This document shows positions 17,567 through 26,133 of a stretch of 64,000 bases of DNA, piece after piece. This DNA is from JBALVT01 sp036960305 (GTDB taxonomy: Bacteria; Pseudomonadota; Gammaproteobacteria; Pseudomonadales; Halieaceae), in NCBI GenBank assembly GCA_036960305.1, contig JBALWA010000012.1, forward strand, positions 23,985 through 87,984, read 5' to 3'. Both the position numbers and the translations under genes were made by a program. Positions within the stretch are counted from its first letter, which is position 1; each line of letters begins with the position of its first letter. The notes below the pieces were generated by a model. That model worked only from the letters and a program-made list of their open reading frames with translations. It was not told the origin of the DNA and searched no databases.

Positions 17567-17596
17567 GTAGGAATCTTAGGACAGCTTTGTAAAGCC

Positions 17597-17671
17597 GGGT
17601 CCACTCGGGACACTGCTTTTCAGTCACTCCACGGAATTCGCTTTGTGAAAAGCAGTGTCCCGAGCGGACCC
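17597..17671. repeat. long palindrome 1: 26-bp arms around a 23-nt core
   Basis: Left arm 17597-17622 (begins GGGTCCACTCGGGACACTGC) and right arm 17646-17671 are complementary at 25 of 26 positions. The 23-nt spacer 17623-17645 begins GTCACTCCACGGAATTCGCT. There is no T run, so it is not an ordinary terminator. The spacer recurs, inverted, inside palindrome 2 while the arms do not. It lies in the 328-bp gap between the convergent hydrolase and ppx genes. Confidence 0.92.
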
Positions 17672-17749
17672 TCTCCACAGCGCTATTTCCCACTTTTTAT
17701 GAACTTTGTCTGTCAGCGTGCTGAGCCATGCGGTCCACAGGTGGAGGTA

Positions 17750-17818
17750 AAGGACAGGAGAATGCCATTTTATAAAGCGAATTCCGTGGAGTGACTAAAA
17801 TGGCATTCTCCTGTCCTT
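17750..17818. repeat. long palindrome 2: 23-bp arms around the inverted 23-nt core
   Basis: Left arm 17750-17772 (begins AAGGACAGGAGAATGCCATT) and right arm 17796-17818 are perfectly complementary over 23 bp. The spacer 17773-17795 is the reverse complement of the palindrome 1 spacer at 22 of 23 positions. Beyond the arms, weaker symmetry continues outward (GCGGTCCA on the left against the complement of TGGACTGC on the right). The centres of the two palindromes are 150 bp apart. Confidence 0.92.
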
Positions 17819-17894
17819 AACCGGCATAGACTCCCATGGACTGCGAAAAGTCTTATCTGACCCCATTTATTACGAAACGTTTCTGCCAGCGCAC

Positions 17895-19400
17895 TTAGCT
17901 AAGCCCCAGTTTCATCCCAATCTTTTTCAACTGGTCCTGTTCACTTTCCAGCTCGCTCGCTGTGAGTGGGTGCTCCTCCAGCCAGTTGTCGGGGAAGCCC
18001 AATAGCAGCGAATCCTGGCTGGCCTGAATGGTAAACTCCGGCAACTGTTCCAGTTTCTCAACATATTTAAACAAAGCAGCCAGGCGAATGATGCTAACCA
18101 GTTGGATGAGCCGTGTCCTGTCTTGCTCCGCTTCACCCGCAAACAGACTGTCGTTGATTTTACCTCGCTGCCCCTTTGCCAGCAGTGCGAGCTGCTCCTG
18201 TTCATCCTGGGAAAAACCGGGTAGGTCTGCATTTCTGAGCAGGTAGGCCGAATGGCGATTGTAGTGCTTGTGGGATATCGCCATGCCGATCTCATGACTG
18301 CGGGCGACCCAGTGGAGCAAGTCCCAGTCGTTGCTGTCCAGGTTCCAGCTCTTGCGGGTCGCGGTGTAAAACACTCGCGCTCGTCGCTCCACAGCCGCGG
18401 CGATGTCTCCGTCTACGCTGTAACGCTGCATCAGCGCATTCACAGTGCGCTCACGGACATCTTCATGGGTAAGGCGACCCAGGAGATCGTAGAGCACACC
18501 CTCTCTCAAGGCGCCTTTTGAGGTGCGCATGTGGGAAATACCCAGGGTGTGAAACAGGGCGCTGGTGATAGCCACGCCAGAGACAATGACGTTACGTCTG
18601 GCTTCTGCCAGGCCTGGTAGGTCGATTTCAGCCATATTTTCGTAGGACAGGAGCTTCTGTTCTAATTTGAGTAAGCCTTCGCGGCTGATGCCGCCGTCAC
18701 TCCATTCCTGCTGGATGAGAAGCTCTTCAATCGCCTGTAGTGTTCCGGAGGACCCCACGCACTCCTCCCAGTTACCGCTGTGGAAGTGGCGTCGAATGCT
18801 GGATATTTCCACCATCGCTTTTTCCCGGGCCCTGCGGTAGCGGTCTTTGGATATCAGGCCGTCGTTAAAATAGGCCTTGTTATAAGACACGCAGCCCATT
18901 TTGAGGCTTTCCAGTAATCTCGGTTCAAATTTTTCCCCGATAATAAATTCGGTACTACCGCCGCCAATGTCCACCACCAGACGCGACTGTGCGTCGTCCG
19001 CCAGGGTGTGGGCGACGCCAAGATACACCAGACGGGCTTCCTCGCGACCATAGATCACCTCAATGGGCACGCCAAGCAGCTGTTTGGCCTGCGTGTTGAA
19101 TTGACGTCGATTTCTGGCAATCCGTAGTGCGTGCGTGCCCACGGCGCGAACCCGGTCGATATCCAGGCTCTCCAGCATCTGGGCGAAGCGGGACAAGCAG
19201 GCCAGGCCGCGCTCGATCGCCTCCTCATCCAGGATGCCGTCTTTTATGCCCGCCCCAAGCTGTACTTTCTCGGCCAGGGTTTCGATGGGCCGGATCTCGC
19301 CGTGCTCCACTCTGGCGATGATCAAATGAAAAGAATTACTGCCCAGGTCCAGCGCAGCCAGGAGACTGCTCTCGGGCAGGCTTTCGGGGTTTTCATTCAT
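17895..19400 (-). CDS. ppx: exopolyphosphatase (Ppx/GppA family)
   Basis: The 501-residue enzyme removes terminal phosphates from polyphosphate. The N-terminal ASKHA ATPase-like fold begins with LLAALDLGSNSFHLIIAR. The second phosphate loop is VVDIGGGSTEFIIGE, and CVGSSGTLQAIEE follows. The C-terminal HD-like half contains ARSHEIGMAISHKHYNRHSAYL. I start at ATG 19400 because a longer upstream frame runs inside the DUF3604 gene. The start overlaps that gene's stop (ATGA, 19397-19400), implying translational coupling. GppA activity on pppGpp cannot be excluded, but length and motifs fit Ppx. Confidence 0.93.
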   Translation of the reverse strand: MNENPESLPESSLLAALDLGSNSFHLIIARVEHGEIRPIETLAEKVQLGAGIKDGILDEEAIERGLACLSRFAQMLESLDIDRVRAVGTHALRIARNRRQFNTQAKQLLGVPIEVIYGREEARLVYLGVAHTLADDAQSRLVVDIGGGSTEFIIGEKFEPRLLESLKMGCVSYNKAYFNDGLISKDRYRRAREKAMVEISSIRRHFHSGNWEECVGSSGTLQAIEELLIQQEWSDGGISREGLLKLEQKLLSYENMAEIDLPGLAEARRNVIVSGVAITSALFHTLGISHMRTSKGALREGVLYDLLGRLTHEDVRERTVNALMQRYSVDGDIAAAVERRARVFYTATRKSWNLDSNDWDLLHWVARSHEIGMAISHKHYNRHSAYLLRNADLPGFSQDEQEQLALLAKGQRGKINDSLFAGEAEQDRTRLIQLVSIIRLAALFKYVEKLEQLPEFTIQASQDSLLLGFPDNWLEEHPLTASELESEQDQLKKIGMKLGLS

Positions 19401-21445
19401 GGTTGGTACCAGATAGGCGATGTCCAGGCTCTCTCCTGAATAGACCAGGGCAGCTCCGGATCGGAGCAGCTGGGTGGGCGATCTTCCTGAGGTAGCGAGA
19501 TGCAGTCGTGCCGACTCCATCGGCAGCTGGGGTTTTCCAGGGTTCGGGCGTAATAGACGGCGCTGGCATTCACATCGAAGTCGGGATCTTGCCAACTGGC
19601 ACAGAGCTGGGAGAAACCACTGCCGGACACCTCGCAGCTGTCCGGATCCACGGAGGCAGCGTTGTCGGGGTTGCCAGCAATATCATAGACGGCCTGGTGG
19701 GTTTTGCCTTCCTCATCAAGCCAACCTTTGATGATCTGGATGCGCTGTAGTGGCATGCTGCCATCCCGCGGATCCTGTGTGGCACTGGCCACAAAGACAG
19801 GGCTGCCCCGACTGTTGCCATGGCCGGCCAGGTCGCCGCCCATGGGCACGCCTTCGCGATAGGCCGTTTCCAGCCAAGCTGACTGCTTGCACAAGTCCTC
19901 GGGCAGCGTCCATCCTGCGAATAGCCGGGGCTGGATACGGGGACCACTGGTGCCAAAGGTTTCCCTTTTCTGCATCGCATCAAACAGGGCGTTACGGCTG
20001 TTTTCAGAGGCATAGACACCGGCTATACCGCCGGGGTTGTAGCGTACAGGTGAACCCGTGGCGATATCGCCCGGTACTTCCACCTTGCCCTTGAGGCGGT
20101 GCTGAATATTGCGGTCAGAGCCGTGGGAACCGAGACTGTCCTTTTCCTGGCCCGCTGCCGGGAGTCCATTATGGGTGTCCGTTGCAGCGATAATGCCCAG
20201 CTTGAAGGGATTGATTCCCAGTTTCTCGTGTTCCGCCAAACCGGCCGTTAAGGCATACCGTACGTAGCTGTACCGTGAAGCACAGCCCTTCAACATCATT
20301 CCACCACTGCCGACACTCTCGCCGCAATCGGCAATTGATTCGGCAGCGGGACGCAGTTTTTCGAAATTACAGAATTCGTCACTGGCGCCCATCACGCTGG
20401 GTATACCATTGCGGCACTCTGAGTCGCCCTTGACCTGGAGGATTTCCACCAGTGGCTCCAGCCGGGCGCGGAGGCGGGCCATCGCGCGCTGCTCCTCAAT
20501 GGGTGTGGCGGTGGCACTGTAGGGGAAAAACATGCGGCCGCTGCTCCAGTTGCTGTTGTGGGGGATGGCCAACACGTCACACTGTGGGCTGCCCTGAATA
20601 CAAGCTTTGTCCAGCCATTGCCACAAGGCCTCGGGTGTTCTCGCCTCCTTTGCGCTGAGCAGGGTCTGGGGGACGCTGTCGGAGCGGAAAATAACATTGC
20701 GGTGCAGATTGCTGGCATCTTCTGCCAGCGTGTACTCATAGGCATGAAAGGTCGTGAACTCGCAGGCATCACTGCGATCCATCCAGGACTCCGTGCTACG
20801 TTGGTTCTCCTGCCAGCCAGTACGGGCCTCCTGTAGGCAGCGGGCACCGTCAGGGCCGCAGATTCTTGCGGACCGCTCTTTTCCAAAAATAGCGAGGCTT
20901 GCCAGTCTCACCATTGGTTGCAGTAGGTCATCCACCGGCAGTTGAAGGTCACCGCGAAACAGGCGACAGACCAGTTTGCCATAGGCTTCACTTTCCGGGG
21001 CGTAACACAGACGATTCTCTCCCAATGCTTCAGCATGGTCTGTCACCGCCATAAAATCCAGCGGCGAGCTGATGCGCAAATCGGGCGCCTGAAATTCGGG
21101 CGGGTCGCCGCGCAGCCGCAGTTTGGCCGGTTGTCCGCGCCCAAAACCGTAGGCGTCGTCAACGGTGGTGGTGACGCCAAATGCGGTGGCGTCATAGGAG
21201 GCCGCAGTATGGATGTGCAGGGCGCCAAACCAGGCTTTATTGTGAGGGTACTGTTGCTGACATTTGGCAGGGGTGTTCGTCCCTGGAGCCAAAATGGCAA
21301 CAGGGGTATCAATATCTGCATTGACCCTATTGTCTTCGCTCTTGACTCTGGCGAATTCGAAACGCAGCCACAGCGCCGTACCAATACATACCACCAGAAG
21401 GATTAACAAAGTAGGCAAGAGATATTTTAAGATTGTTTTTAGCAT
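19397..21445 (-). CDS. DUF3604 domain protein with N-terminal membrane anchor
   Basis: The 682-residue protein has an N-terminal hydrophobic helix (about residues 8-28, YLLPTLLILLVVCIGTALWL) and a large periplasmic domain. The DUF3604 signature is clear: WFGALHIHTAASYDATAFG with an HxH metal pair, then FMAVTDHAEALGE, AIPHNSNWSSG and IIAATDTHNGLPAAG. The His/Asp placement resembles PHP-superfamily metallohydrolases, so a phosphoesterase-like activity is likely but undemonstrated. The gene is translationally coupled to ppx by a 4-nt overlap, which suggests a joint role around phosphate, though that is inference. Confidence 0.85.
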   Translation of the reverse strand: MLKTILKYLLPTLLILLVVCIGTALWLRFEFARVKSEDNRVNADIDTPVAILAPGTNTPAKCQQQYPHNKAWFGALHIHTAASYDATAFGVTTTVDDAYGFGRGQPAKLRLRGDPPEFQAPDLRISSPLDFMAVTDHAEALGENRLCYAPESEAYGKLVCRLFRGDLQLPVDDLLQPMVRLASLAIFGKERSARICGPDGARCLQEARTGWQENQRSTESWMDRSDACEFTTFHAYEYTLAEDASNLHRNVIFRSDSVPQTLLSAKEARTPEALWQWLDKACIQGSPQCDVLAIPHNSNWSSGRMFFPYSATATPIEEQRAMARLRARLEPLVEILQVKGDSECRNGIPSVMGASDEFCNFEKLRPAAESIADCGESVGSGGMMLKGCASRYSYVRYALTAGLAEHEKLGINPFKLGIIAATDTHNGLPAAGQEKDSLGSHGSDRNIQHRLKGKVEVPGDIATGSPVRYNPGGIAGVYASENSRNALFDAMQKRETFGTSGPRIQPRLFAGWTLPEDLCKQSAWLETAYREGVPMGGDLAGHGNSRGSPVFVASATQDPRDGSMPLQRIQIIKGWLDEEGKTHQAVYDIAGNPDNAASVDPDSCEVSGSGFSQLCASWQDPDFDVNASAVYYARTLENPSCRWSRHDCISLPQEDRPPSCSDPELPWSIQERAWTSPIWYQP

Positions 21446-21524
21446 TATTTATAAAGCTCTTACTCGGTTCGTCCAACTTTGTCAGATAACGGCTTAACTT
21501 TCCAGTAAAGAGATAGCAGGCTGA

Positions 21525-21671
21525 CTACCAGGGCAGCGGATTGGGAAAGTTGGCGCTGGATTTTATGAGCGCACGGGGTTTGTCCGGGCGGGTGAAGTGC
21601 TTAATGATATTGGGGGAGGCTATTACATGGATGATTTTATCTTTGACCTGCATCCTGAACGAGAGCCCTAG
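21525..21671 (+). pseudogene. 3' remnant of a GNAT acetyltransferase gene
   Basis: A plus-strand frame without a plausible start, closed upstream by a TGA at 21522-21524, encodes GFYERTGFVRAGEVLNDIGG followed by GYYMDDFIFDLHPEREP and a stop at 21669-21671. GFYER-GF and the GGGYYMDD strand are the typical C-terminal end of GNAT N-acetyltransferases. The N-terminal acetyl-CoA-binding part is absent, so this is a decayed fragment between two minus-strand genes. Confidence 0.7.
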
Positions 21672-21683
21672 TCGCTGACTCAG

Positions 21684-23285
21684 TTAAATCTGCGATTCTA
21701 TAGGCATAATGCGCATAATCTGGGTGCCCAGTCGTTTGAAAAAACTGGTGTGCGGCTCTTTTGAAAAGCTGACCGCCTTACCGTCTTCAAAACCATCCCA
21801 CCTGACCTTGCCATTTTTATCCAGACTCAGCGTAAACGCTATTTGGGGAATATAGGTCATCATGTCCTCGGCGAGCCTACCGCCGATTTCAGTTGAATCA
21901 ATGATAGAGCCAATCTCCGTGTTCTCAGTAATCGATCGAGGGTCGAGGTTTAAGGAACCAATAAACGTATACTGGCGATCAAAGACAAACATTTTGGCGT
22001 GCAGGCTGGAACGCGATAAGCCAAGTTTCTTCTTCCGCTTACCGCCTTCTTCCTGATAGACCTCTGCCACGGGGTCTCGCATCACCAAATTACTGTTGGC
22101 CTCAAAAAGATTGACGCCACATTTGAGCAGTTTTTTTCGATAACGCAGGTAACCGGCGTGGACTACCGAGACATCGGTTGATGCCAGTGAATTGGTTAAA
22201 ATGTTCACATCGACACCACGCTTTTGCATATCACACAGGGTCTGGGTGCCGCCTTTTCCCGGCACGAAATAGGGTGAGATAATCATTACCTCGTTTTTGG
22301 CATTCTGAAAATAAGGCGCCAGGTACTGACTCATGTGCAGTTCTTTTTTGTCCCGACTGGCGGTTATCTTCTCCGGTTGGTCGTAGAAAATTTCTACATC
22401 TGCAACATGGAGCTGTAGGGATTTGGCTTCGATTTTCCGGACTAGATCTGAAGACTTCAGCGCCTTTATGTAGGCGGAACTTTCCTGGCTGGCGACCCAT
22501 TGGTTCAGATTCTCACGGGCTGTCGTTATCTCGGAGGGGCTGGGCACCGGTTCGCCCAGCGTGCTGACGCTGTAGCTGAGGGCGTTGTTCCAGTACAGGT
22601 CAAACGATTTGGAAACTTCCTGAACGGCGGGGCCTCCAAACAGGGCGTCCATATCTGCAAATGCGATCGCCGGATCTGCTTCGAAGTATTCATCGCCGAC
22701 GTTACGCCCGCCGATAATCGTCATTTGGTTGTCGGCAGTGAAAGACTTGTTATGCATGCGGCGCGTGACCGAGCCAAAACGGGATACGTATTGGGTTAAT
22801 CGGCTACGGTTGCGAGCGAAGGGATTGAACAGGCGCATTTCTATATTGGGATGCGCATCGATAATAGCCACACCCAGGTCGGTATCCGCCATGTCCATAT
22901 CATCTACCAGCAGCCTTACTCGAACGCCGCGATCAGCCGCTTGCAGCAATTCATGTAATAACAAGCGACCAGATAGGTCGCGGTGGAAGAGGTAGTACTG
23001 CACATCGAGGCTGCGCTCTGCTTTTTTAGCCAGAATGGCTCTTGCGCTGAAGGCATCCAGGCCGGTTGACAGGAGAATGACGCCGGTTTTCCCCTCGTGG
23101 TTGGCCAGGCCATTGGCCACACCTAACCCCAGTGGTGTGGTGTTGGTATCGGTAAGAGCCGTACTGGCGATTAGTCCCTCGTTGGGTGGTATCGATGCGC
23201 AGGCGCCAAGGCCTAGTATGAGAAGCAGGAGTAGAGCCCGGGTAATACCGGTGCTTCCGAGCGGGTTGGATTTTGGGAGTCTCAT
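21684..23285 (-). CDS. phospholipase D-type lipoprotein (cardiolipin synthase ClsC-like)
   Basis: The 533-residue protein has two HKD motifs: HNKSFTAD (His178, Lys180, Asp184) followed by IIGGRN, and HAKMFVFD followed by FIGSLNLDPRS in the C-terminal half. A lipobox LGAC with Cys29 marks it as a lipoprotein. Domain order and length fit the PLD family that includes ClsC/YmdC, which makes cardiolipin from phosphatidylethanolamine and phosphatidylglycerol. Phospholipase or nuclease activity is an alternative. It starts 34 nt after alr on the same strand, so it may be read through from the D-amino acid operon. Confidence 0.87.
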   Translation of the reverse strand: MRLPKSNPLGSTGITRALLLLLILGLGACASIPPNEGLIASTALTDTNTTPLGLGVANGLANHEGKTGVILLSTGLDAFSARAILAKKAERSLDVQYYLFHRDLSGRLLLHELLQAADRGVRVRLLVDDMDMADTDLGVAIIDAHPNIEMRLFNPFARNRSRLTQYVSRFGSVTRRMHNKSFTADNQMTIIGGRNVGDEYFEADPAIAFADMDALFGGPAVQEVSKSFDLYWNNALSYSVSTLGEPVPSPSEITTARENLNQWVASQESSAYIKALKSSDLVRKIEAKSLQLHVADVEIFYDQPEKITASRDKKELHMSQYLAPYFQNAKNEVMIISPYFVPGKGGTQTLCDMQKRGVDVNILTNSLASTDVSVVHAGYLRYRKKLLKCGVNLFEANSNLVMRDPVAEVYQEEGGKRKKKLGLSRSSLHAKMFVFDRQYTFIGSLNLDPRSITENTEIGSIIDSTEIGGRLAEDMMTYIPQIAFTLSLDKNGKVRWDGFEDGKAVSFSKEPHTSFFKRLGTQIMRIMPIESQI

Positions 23286-23319
23286 ATCGCGCCCTTTGTT
23301 ATTTTGCGCATAGTAGCAT

Positions 23320-24408
23320 TTATTTTTTGACAGTGATCCTCCGGGTGCGTCCGGGCATTCGGGTGGTTAGTTCATAGCCAATCGTCCCGGCCCATTCTGC
23401 CACTTCTGCAATAGGCAGGCCTTTTCCCCACAGCGTCACCTCATCACCTATGTTGACATTGTCGAGATCGGTGACATCGACGGTAATCATGTCCATGGAT
23501 ACCCGTCCAGCCAATGTGGCGCGCTGTCCGTTGACAAGAACCGGGGTGCCATTTTTGGCGAGGCGCGGATAGCCGTCCCCGTAACCAATGGTGACCGTGG
23601 CTATACGCGAAGGGCGGCGGGCTGTCCAGCTGCCGGCGTAGCCTACTGATTCACCGGGAAACACATCCCGTATTGATATGACCGCAGAGCTTAGCGTCAT
23701 AACTGCTTGCAAGGCCTCGGTGTTGGGGTGGGGCTGCAGACCGAAGGGCGAATTCCCGTAAAGCATATAGCCCGGGCGGATCCACTCCAGGCGAGACTCG
23801 GGCCATCCCAATAGGCCTGCGGAGTTGGCTGCACTTCTCGGCGCCGAAAAATTTTCACAGATCGCGCTGAACGCGTTGATTTGCTCTACTGTTTGGTTGT
23901 TCAGTAAATCATCTGCCGATGCAAAATGCGTGCACAAGACCGTATCGTCTTCGGCATTGGCCGTATTTTTAAGGCGCTGATAGAAAGCGTCGGTGTCCAC
24001 GGGGTCGATCCCCAGTCGGTTCATGCCGGTATCAATTTTTAACCAACATTGCAGTGGTGTGGCTAATTGCGCCTGCTCCAGAGCCTGCATCTGCCATTCG
24101 TTGTCGATCATTACCCAGAAACCCTGCTGTGAGGCCTGCGCCAATTCAGCGGCTTCGAAAATGCCCTGCAGTAATAATATGGGTGCGAGAATACCGGCTT
24201 CACGCAGTTCCAGCGCTTCCTCAATACAGGCCACAGCGAAGGCGTCGGTGTGCGCCTCCAGTGCTTGTGCAACGACAACGGCACCGTGACCGTAGGCATT
24301 GGCCTTCACCACTGCCATTACTTTCGATTGGGGTGACAGGCTGCGAGCGTGCGCAAGATTGTGTCTCAGCGCATTGAGGTCGAGTCCTGCCTGATTGGGC
24401 CTGGACAT
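23320..24408 (-). CDS. alr: alanine racemase
   Basis: This PLP-dependent fold-type III racemase (362 residues) interconverts L- and D-alanine. The cofactor lysine is Lys35 in AVVKANAYGHG. The catalytic Tyr lies in SVGYAGSW, and the metal/phosphate region is RVSMDMITVDVT. The ATG at 24408 shares one base with the stop of dat (TAATG), so translation is coupled. The usual role is supplying D-alanine for peptidoglycan. Its place at the end of a D-amino acid operon suggests a catabolic isozyme (DadX-like) feeding D-alanine to or from Dat; that is inference. Confidence 0.95.
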   Translation of the reverse strand: MSRPNQAGLDLNALRHNLAHARSLSPQSKVMAVVKANAYGHGAVVVAQALEAHTDAFAVACIEEALELREAGILAPILLLQGIFEAAELAQASQQGFWVMIDNEWQMQALEQAQLATPLQCWLKIDTGMNRLGIDPVDTDAFYQRLKNTANAEDDTVLCTHFASADDLLNNQTVEQINAFSAICENFSAPRSAANSAGLLGWPESRLEWIRPGYMLYGNSPFGLQPHPNTEALQAVMTLSSAVISIRDVFPGESVGYAGSWTARRPSRIATVTIGYGDGYPRLAKNGTPVLVNGQRATLAGRVSMDMITVDVTDLDNVNIGDEVTLWGKGLPIAEVAEWAGTIGYELTTRMPGRTRRITVKK

Positions 24409-25265
24409 TAGTAATCGAACTTGTGTTGGGTAAACAGCGTTTGGGCTGCCAGCCACACATCGCCAATTTCGCCGTTGCCAACAGGCTTGCCGTCGATCTC
24501 AATTACCGGCGCCAGTTCCTTGCTCGAGCTGGAGATCCAGACTTCATCCGCGTCCAGTAATTCATCCCGTGTCACTGTGCGTTCCTCCACCGGGATGTCG
24601 CCGTGTTTACGCAGGATGTCCAGCAGCATGAGGCGGGTGATCCCCGGCAACTTCTGGAAGTCCAGATCCGGCGTAATGACCACACCGTGCTTAATTACGT
24701 AGACGTTGCAGGCGGCCGCTTCAGTGAGTTCTCCGTCAGCGTTGTACAGAATGGTTTCGTTATTGCCCTGGGAATGACCGTGTTGGTAATGCATGACGTT
24801 ACCCAGCAGGGCGGTCGATTTGATATTGCACCGTTTCCAGCGTAAATCTTCCGTGGTAGAGACACGATAGGGTGTGGCCTTTGATTTGTCAGGTTCGGGA
24901 GCCGGGGGGATTTCGAAGGCAAATGCGTACACTGTGGGCGTGATATCTGTGGGGTAGGCATGGTTACGCTTGTTGTCAGCCCCACGGCTGATGTGTATAT
25001 AGATGCCAAGGTTGCCACCGCCGTTGATGGTACACAATTTTTCGCAGATGTTGCGCCAGGCATTGTGCTCTATTGTCAGTTTCAGCTCTATCGCGTCAAG
25101 CCCATCCTGCATGCGCTCAAGGTGAGGCCCGAAGCCTACGAGTTGGCCGTCATAGGACGGGATGACTTCATATATCCCGTCGCCAAACAAAAAGCCTCTG
25201 TCCATGGGGGAAATTTTCGCTTCGCTCATCGGCATATAGTCGCCGTTCAGGTATACAGTACTCAT
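24408..25265 (-). CDS. dat: D-amino acid transaminase (class IV aminotransferase)
   Basis: This 285-residue PLP enzyme transfers the amino group of D-amino acids, typically D-alanine plus 2-oxoglutarate to pyruvate plus D-glutamate. SPMDRGFLFGDGIYEV near the N-terminus is the D-AAT signature that separates it from branched-chain enzymes. Lys149 in CNIKSTALLGN should hold PLP, and ELTEAAACNVYV binds the cofactor phosphate. It sits 25 nt after the DUF4392 gene and overlaps alr by one base. Its product D-glutamate is the expected substrate of the D-glutamate cyclase-type proteins in the same operon. Confidence 0.92.
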   Translation of the reverse strand: MSTVYLNGDYMPMSEAKISPMDRGFLFGDGIYEVIPSYDGQLVGFGPHLERMQDGLDAIELKLTIEHNAWRNICEKLCTINGGGNLGIYIHISRGADNKRNHAYPTDITPTVYAFAFEIPPAPEPDKSKATPYRVSTTEDLRWKRCNIKSTALLGNVMHYQHGHSQGNNETILYNADGELTEAAACNVYVIKHGVVITPDLDFQKLPGITRLMLLDILRKHGDIPVEERTVTRDELLDADEVWISSSSKELAPVIEIDGKPVGNGEIGDVWLAAQTLFTQHKFDY

Positions 25266-25290
25266 GGCTTAATCCCGTTAATCACTGTGC

Positions 25291-26133
25291 TTATCGTGTT
25301 TGTTGGTTAATTAGTGCAAGCAGATCGTCGATCACGCTGCGTCCCTCGTCGGCATTCAAGCCATCCTCAGTCAGGGTGTTCTCGCGGGTAACGCCGTCCA
25401 CGCTGCCCCTGGCTGATAAATAGGCGAGTATTTCCGTGGGTGCGATACTTTCGAGAAGCGCCTTCCCCGACCACAGTTGAAGAAAAGCAATAATGCCGTA
25501 GGCGCCCCAATTTGAAACATCTGCGACCAATAATTCATCACATTCAGTCACTGACGCGTTAATGTCCAGTTCGGCAATGGCCTCGCGAATATTGCCCATC
25601 CCAATCTCATTGCCGCCGTCGCCGATAGCGATGGTGGGGCAGCGGGCCAGTGACATAAAGGGGTCGAAGTAGGCGCAACGTGCGCTAATATCTTCTCCGC
25701 GCATGTTGTAGTAACAACCGTCTTCAGCGAGGCCCGGGCGTTCAATGGAAACAATGGCCTCGGGTTGCAGTTTTTGCAGCACACTATCAGCTTCGCGCTG
25801 TGCTTCTTCGAGATTTCCTGCAGTCAGTTCCAGTACCTGGTATGTGTCGGCAAGGGCATGGGAAAGTGGCGGAGCACAGGCCAACCAGGGGTCAGCCCCC
25901 AGGGCTTTGAGTGCGTCGTAGAGTGCGATTGCACCCACCGGTCCGTCGGTCTCAAAGGTGTCGGTGACGGGAAAGCCCGTACCGATCAGCACGCAACCGG
26001 TCACACCTTTCAGTGCGCTGGCAGCGCGTAAATAATATCCTGGCGTCAGGGCCGCTCTGGCTGTCTGCATATTGCGCAGATTGCGAGACACCAGTAGCGC
26101 TTCTATGGCCAGGCTGAGTTCAGATTCTGTCAT
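25291..26133 (-). CDS. DUF4392 protein, C-terminal-half homologue of D-glutamate cyclase
   Basis: The 280-residue cytosolic protein carries the DUF4392 (GLUCM_C) pattern: GCVLIGTGFPV, DTFETDGPVGAIALYDAL, VSIERPGLAEDGCYYNMRGEDIS, and IAIGDGGNEIGMGN. In mammals this domain forms the C-terminal part of D-glutamate cyclase, which turns D-glutamate into 5-oxo-D-proline. Here it is a stand-alone gene overlapping the end of pxpC by 14 nt. The DUF1445 part is encoded separately at the head of the same operon. The D-glutamate cyclase role is by family knowledge plus context, not proven for split forms. Confidence 0.85.
   Translation of the reverse strand: MTESELSLAIEALLVSRNLRNMQTARAALTPGYYLRAASALKGVTGCVLIGTGFPVTDTFETDGPVGAIALYDALKALGADPWLACAPPLSHALADTYQVLELTAGNLEEAQREADSVLQKLQPEAIVSIERPGLAEDGCYYNMRGEDISARCAYFDPFMSLARCPTIAIGDGGNEIGMGNIREAIAELDINASVTECDELLVADVSNWGAYGIIAFLQLWSGKALLESIAPTEILAYLSARGSVDGVTRENTLTEDGLNADEGRSVIDDLLALINQQTR

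Noticed and set aside
17597..17818. The twin palindromes as integron attC sites or rho-independent terminators
   Set aside because: There is no GTTRRRY/RYYYAAC core-site pair as in attC, no integrase nearby, and no T run after either stem.
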